Positions 6,499 through 7,304 of a stretch of 7,304 nucleotides of DNA are shown in pieces. The stretch lies in contig CAAGJU010000262.1 in NCBI GenBank assembly GCA_900770225.1, positions 1 through 7,304 on the forward strand, in the 5' to 3' direction. The translations under genes were made by a program, and so were the position numbers. The first letter of the stretch is position 1, and each line of letters begins with the position of its first letter. The stretch comes from Lachnospiraceae bacterium (GTDB taxonomy: Bacteria > Bacillota > Clostridia > Lachnospirales > Lachnospiraceae). The notes beneath the pieces are model-generated. The model searched no databases, was not told the origin of the DNA, and worked only from the letters and a program-made list of their open reading frames with translations.

Positions 6499-6521
6499 AT
6501 GTCCAAAAGGAGGATATACAG

Positions 6522-6812
6522 ATGAACAATTATGAACTGGCACTGGTCGTCAGCTCCAAAATCGACGATGAAACCAGAAATGCCGTCGTAGAAAAAGCAA
6601 AGGGTTACATCACCCGCTACGAAGGTACGATCGGTGAAGTCGATGCGTGGGGCAAGAAAAAACTCGCGTATGAGATTCAGGATGAGCGCGAGGGCTATTA
6701 TTACTTCATCCCGTTTACAGCAGCTCCGACAGCTCCGGCTGAGATCGAGAGACATGTACGTATCATGGACAATGTACTTCGTTATCTGGTTGTTCGCACA
6801 GACGAGAAGTAA
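6522..6812 (+). CDS. rpsF: 30S ribosomal protein S6
   Basis: The 96-residue product has the typical S6 start MNNYELALVV, the central GTIGEVDAWGKKKLAYEI (35-52) and the GYYYF strand, with the DNVLRYLVVR motif near the end. S6 forms a complex with S18 on the platform of the 30S subunit. The start at 6522 is chosen because AAGGAGG (6507-6513) lies 8 bases upstream and the protein then has the standard length and N-terminus. An in-frame ATG at 6447 would add 25 unconserved residues and lies inside the leader hairpin. The S18 gene begins 20 bases downstream, so the two are surely co-transcribed. Confidence 0.97.
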   Translation: MNNYELALVVSSKIDDETRNAVVEKAKGYITRYEGTIGEVDAWGKKKLAYEIQDEREGYYYFIPFTAAPTAPAEIERHVRIMDNVLRYLVVRTDEK

Positions 6813-6832
6813 ATTTAAGGAGGATTAAAGTA

Positions 6833-7147
6833 ATGGCAGAGACCAATGCAAATACTGAAGCAGTAACAGAAACAAGCGCAGCTCCGGCAAGAACAGAAGA
6901 GAGACCGGCAAGATCCGAGGCTCCGAGAAGAAAACCGCAGAGAAGAAGAAGGAAAGTATGCGTATTCTGCGGCAAGGACGCTGTGATTGACTACAAGGAT
7001 ACAGCAACACTGAGAAAGTACATCTCTGAGAGAGGAAAAATCCTTCCCAGAAGAGTAACCGCTAACTGCGCAAAGCATCAGAGAGAGATGACTTCCGCCA
7101 TCAAGCGTGCAAGACATCTGGCAATGCTTCCGTATGTTGAGGATTGA
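6833..7147 (+). CDS. rpsR: 30S ribosomal protein S18, zinc-binding form with N-terminal extension
   Basis: The 104-residue product carries the S18 core: RRRRKVCVFCGKD (37-49), LRKYISERGKILPRR (60-74) and the C-terminal AIKRARHLAMLPY. C43, C46, C79 and H82 make the four-ligand metal-binding set of the C+ form of S18. Many S18 proteins are about 75-90 residues; here an extra 30 or so residues at the N-terminus are rich in Ala, Thr and Glu and then in Pro and Arg, and probably are disordered. AAGGAGG (6817-6823) lies 9 bases before the ATG, supporting the long start. It follows rpsF directly without an ssb gene between them and is closed by a terminator 10 bases after the stop. Confidence 0.97.
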   Translation: MAETNANTEAVTETSAAPARTEERPARSEAPRRKPQRRRRKVCVFCGKDAVIDYKDTATLRKYISERGKILPRRVTANCAKHQREMTSAIKRARHLAMLPYVED

Positions 7148-7157
7148 TTGAAATAAG

Positions 7158-7195
7158 CAGCAGGGCTTCCGCAGTGGAGTAGCCCTGCTGTTTTT
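7158..7195 (+). terminator. intrinsic terminator of the rpsF-rpsR operon
   Basis: CAGCAGGGCT (7158-7167) pairs perfectly with AGCCCTGCTG (7181-7190) across a 13-base loop, followed at once by TTTTT (7191-7195). This ends the ribosomal protein transcript. Confidence 0.95.
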
Positions 7196-7209
7196 GTATT
7201 ACGCGCGAG

Positions 7210-7227
7210 TGTAACAACGCCGTTACA
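7210..7227. repeat. small inverted repeat after the rpsR terminator
   Basis: TGTAAC (7210-7215) and GTTACA (7222-7227) are exact inverted copies with a 6-base spacer. The function is unknown; it could be an operator or the edge of the element that follows. Confidence 0.35.
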
Positions 7228-7240
7228 TTGCAGATACCAC

Positions 7241-7304
7241 CAGAGCCACGGAACACATGGAGACTTCCAAGCCGAGACCTCCGCAGGCGTCGGTGGTTGG
7301 CGAA
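7241..7304. repeat. copy 2 of the dispersed palindromic element, cut by the window edge
   Basis: Positions 7241-7268 match the reverse complement of 6281-6308 at 26 of 28 bases, including ACACATGGAGACT. The rest folds into a nested hairpin: CCAA (7267-7270) with TTGG (7297-7300), CCGA (7272-7275) with TCGG (7290-7293), and CCT (7278-7280) with AGG (7285-7287). The last three bases, GAA, could begin the opposite arm, which would lie outside the window. Confidence 0.7.

Larger units (their letters stand above)
6114..6521. other. divergent intergenic region between the radical-SAM-like gene and rpsF
   Basis: No convincing gene is seen in these 408 bases. Going left to right the region holds the - strand promoter (6140-6168), copies of ACAGTCA at 6161-6167, 6200-6206 and 6333-6339 with the inverted copy TGACTGT at 6318-6324, the perfect palindromic repeat (6232-6297), a possible + strand promoter with TATAAA at 6341-6346 (CTGACT at 6317-6322, 18-bp spacing), a better candidate at 6403-6431, and a structured rpsF leader. 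The 61-codon open frame on the - strand (6155-6340) runs through the palindrome and has no family likeness. Confidence 0.6.

Noticed and set aside
6447..6521. Longer start for S6 adding 25 residues
   Set aside because: There is no suitable ribosome site for it, the extra residues are not part of S6, and the ATG lies in the leader hairpin; the start at 6522 has a strong AAGGAGG.

Overview
The window looks like chromosomal DNA from a Gram-positive anaerobe, most likely a clostridium of the Lachnospiraceae type. The reasons are the roughly 50% GC genes with AGGAGG-type ribosome sites, a class A flavodiiron protein, a zinc-ribbon (four-ligand) ribosomal protein S18, and an EF-G-like GTPase joined to a YacP/Rae1-like nuclease domain. 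No CRISPR array, tRNA, rRNA or complete insertion sequence was seen.

Layout. (1) Positions 1-96 hold the last 31 codons of an unidentified gene on the + strand. (2) 210-2912 (+) encodes a 900-residue protein: a complete TetM/EF-G-like translational GTPase (about residues 1-641), a basic Gly/Ser-rich linker, and a C-terminal NYN (PIN-like) nuclease domain closely resembling Rae1/YacP, the endonuclease that cuts mRNA in the ribosomal A site. This is the most interesting gene here. (3) 3114-4313 (+) encodes a flavodiiron protein (FprA type) for O2 or NO reduction, with its own promoter and a structured leader. A TetR-family regulator follows at 4424-4984 (+) and ends in a strong intrinsic terminator. 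(4) 5067-6113 (-) encodes a 348-residue protein that I read as a degenerate radical-SAM homologue: the flanking fold is recognisable, but the loop carrying the CxxxCxxC cluster motif is missing. (5) A 408-base divergent intergenic region (6114-6521) carries promoters for both sides, a perfect 17-bp inverted repeat and several copies of a heptamer. (6) 6522-7147 (+) is a compact rpsF-rpsR operon (ribosomal proteins S6 and S18) with no ssb gene between them, closed by a terminator. A second copy of the palindromic repeat lies at the right edge.

Functional links. The GTPase-nuclease fusion and the S6/S18 operon both concern the ribosome, but they are separate transcription units and nothing shows co-regulation. 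The flavodiiron protein and TetR regulator are adjacent on the same strand and may share a transcript; the regulator's target is unknown. The radical-SAM-like protein stands alone on the opposite strand with its own promoter. The palindromic repeat on each side of rpsF-rpsR appears to be a dispersed intergenic element.
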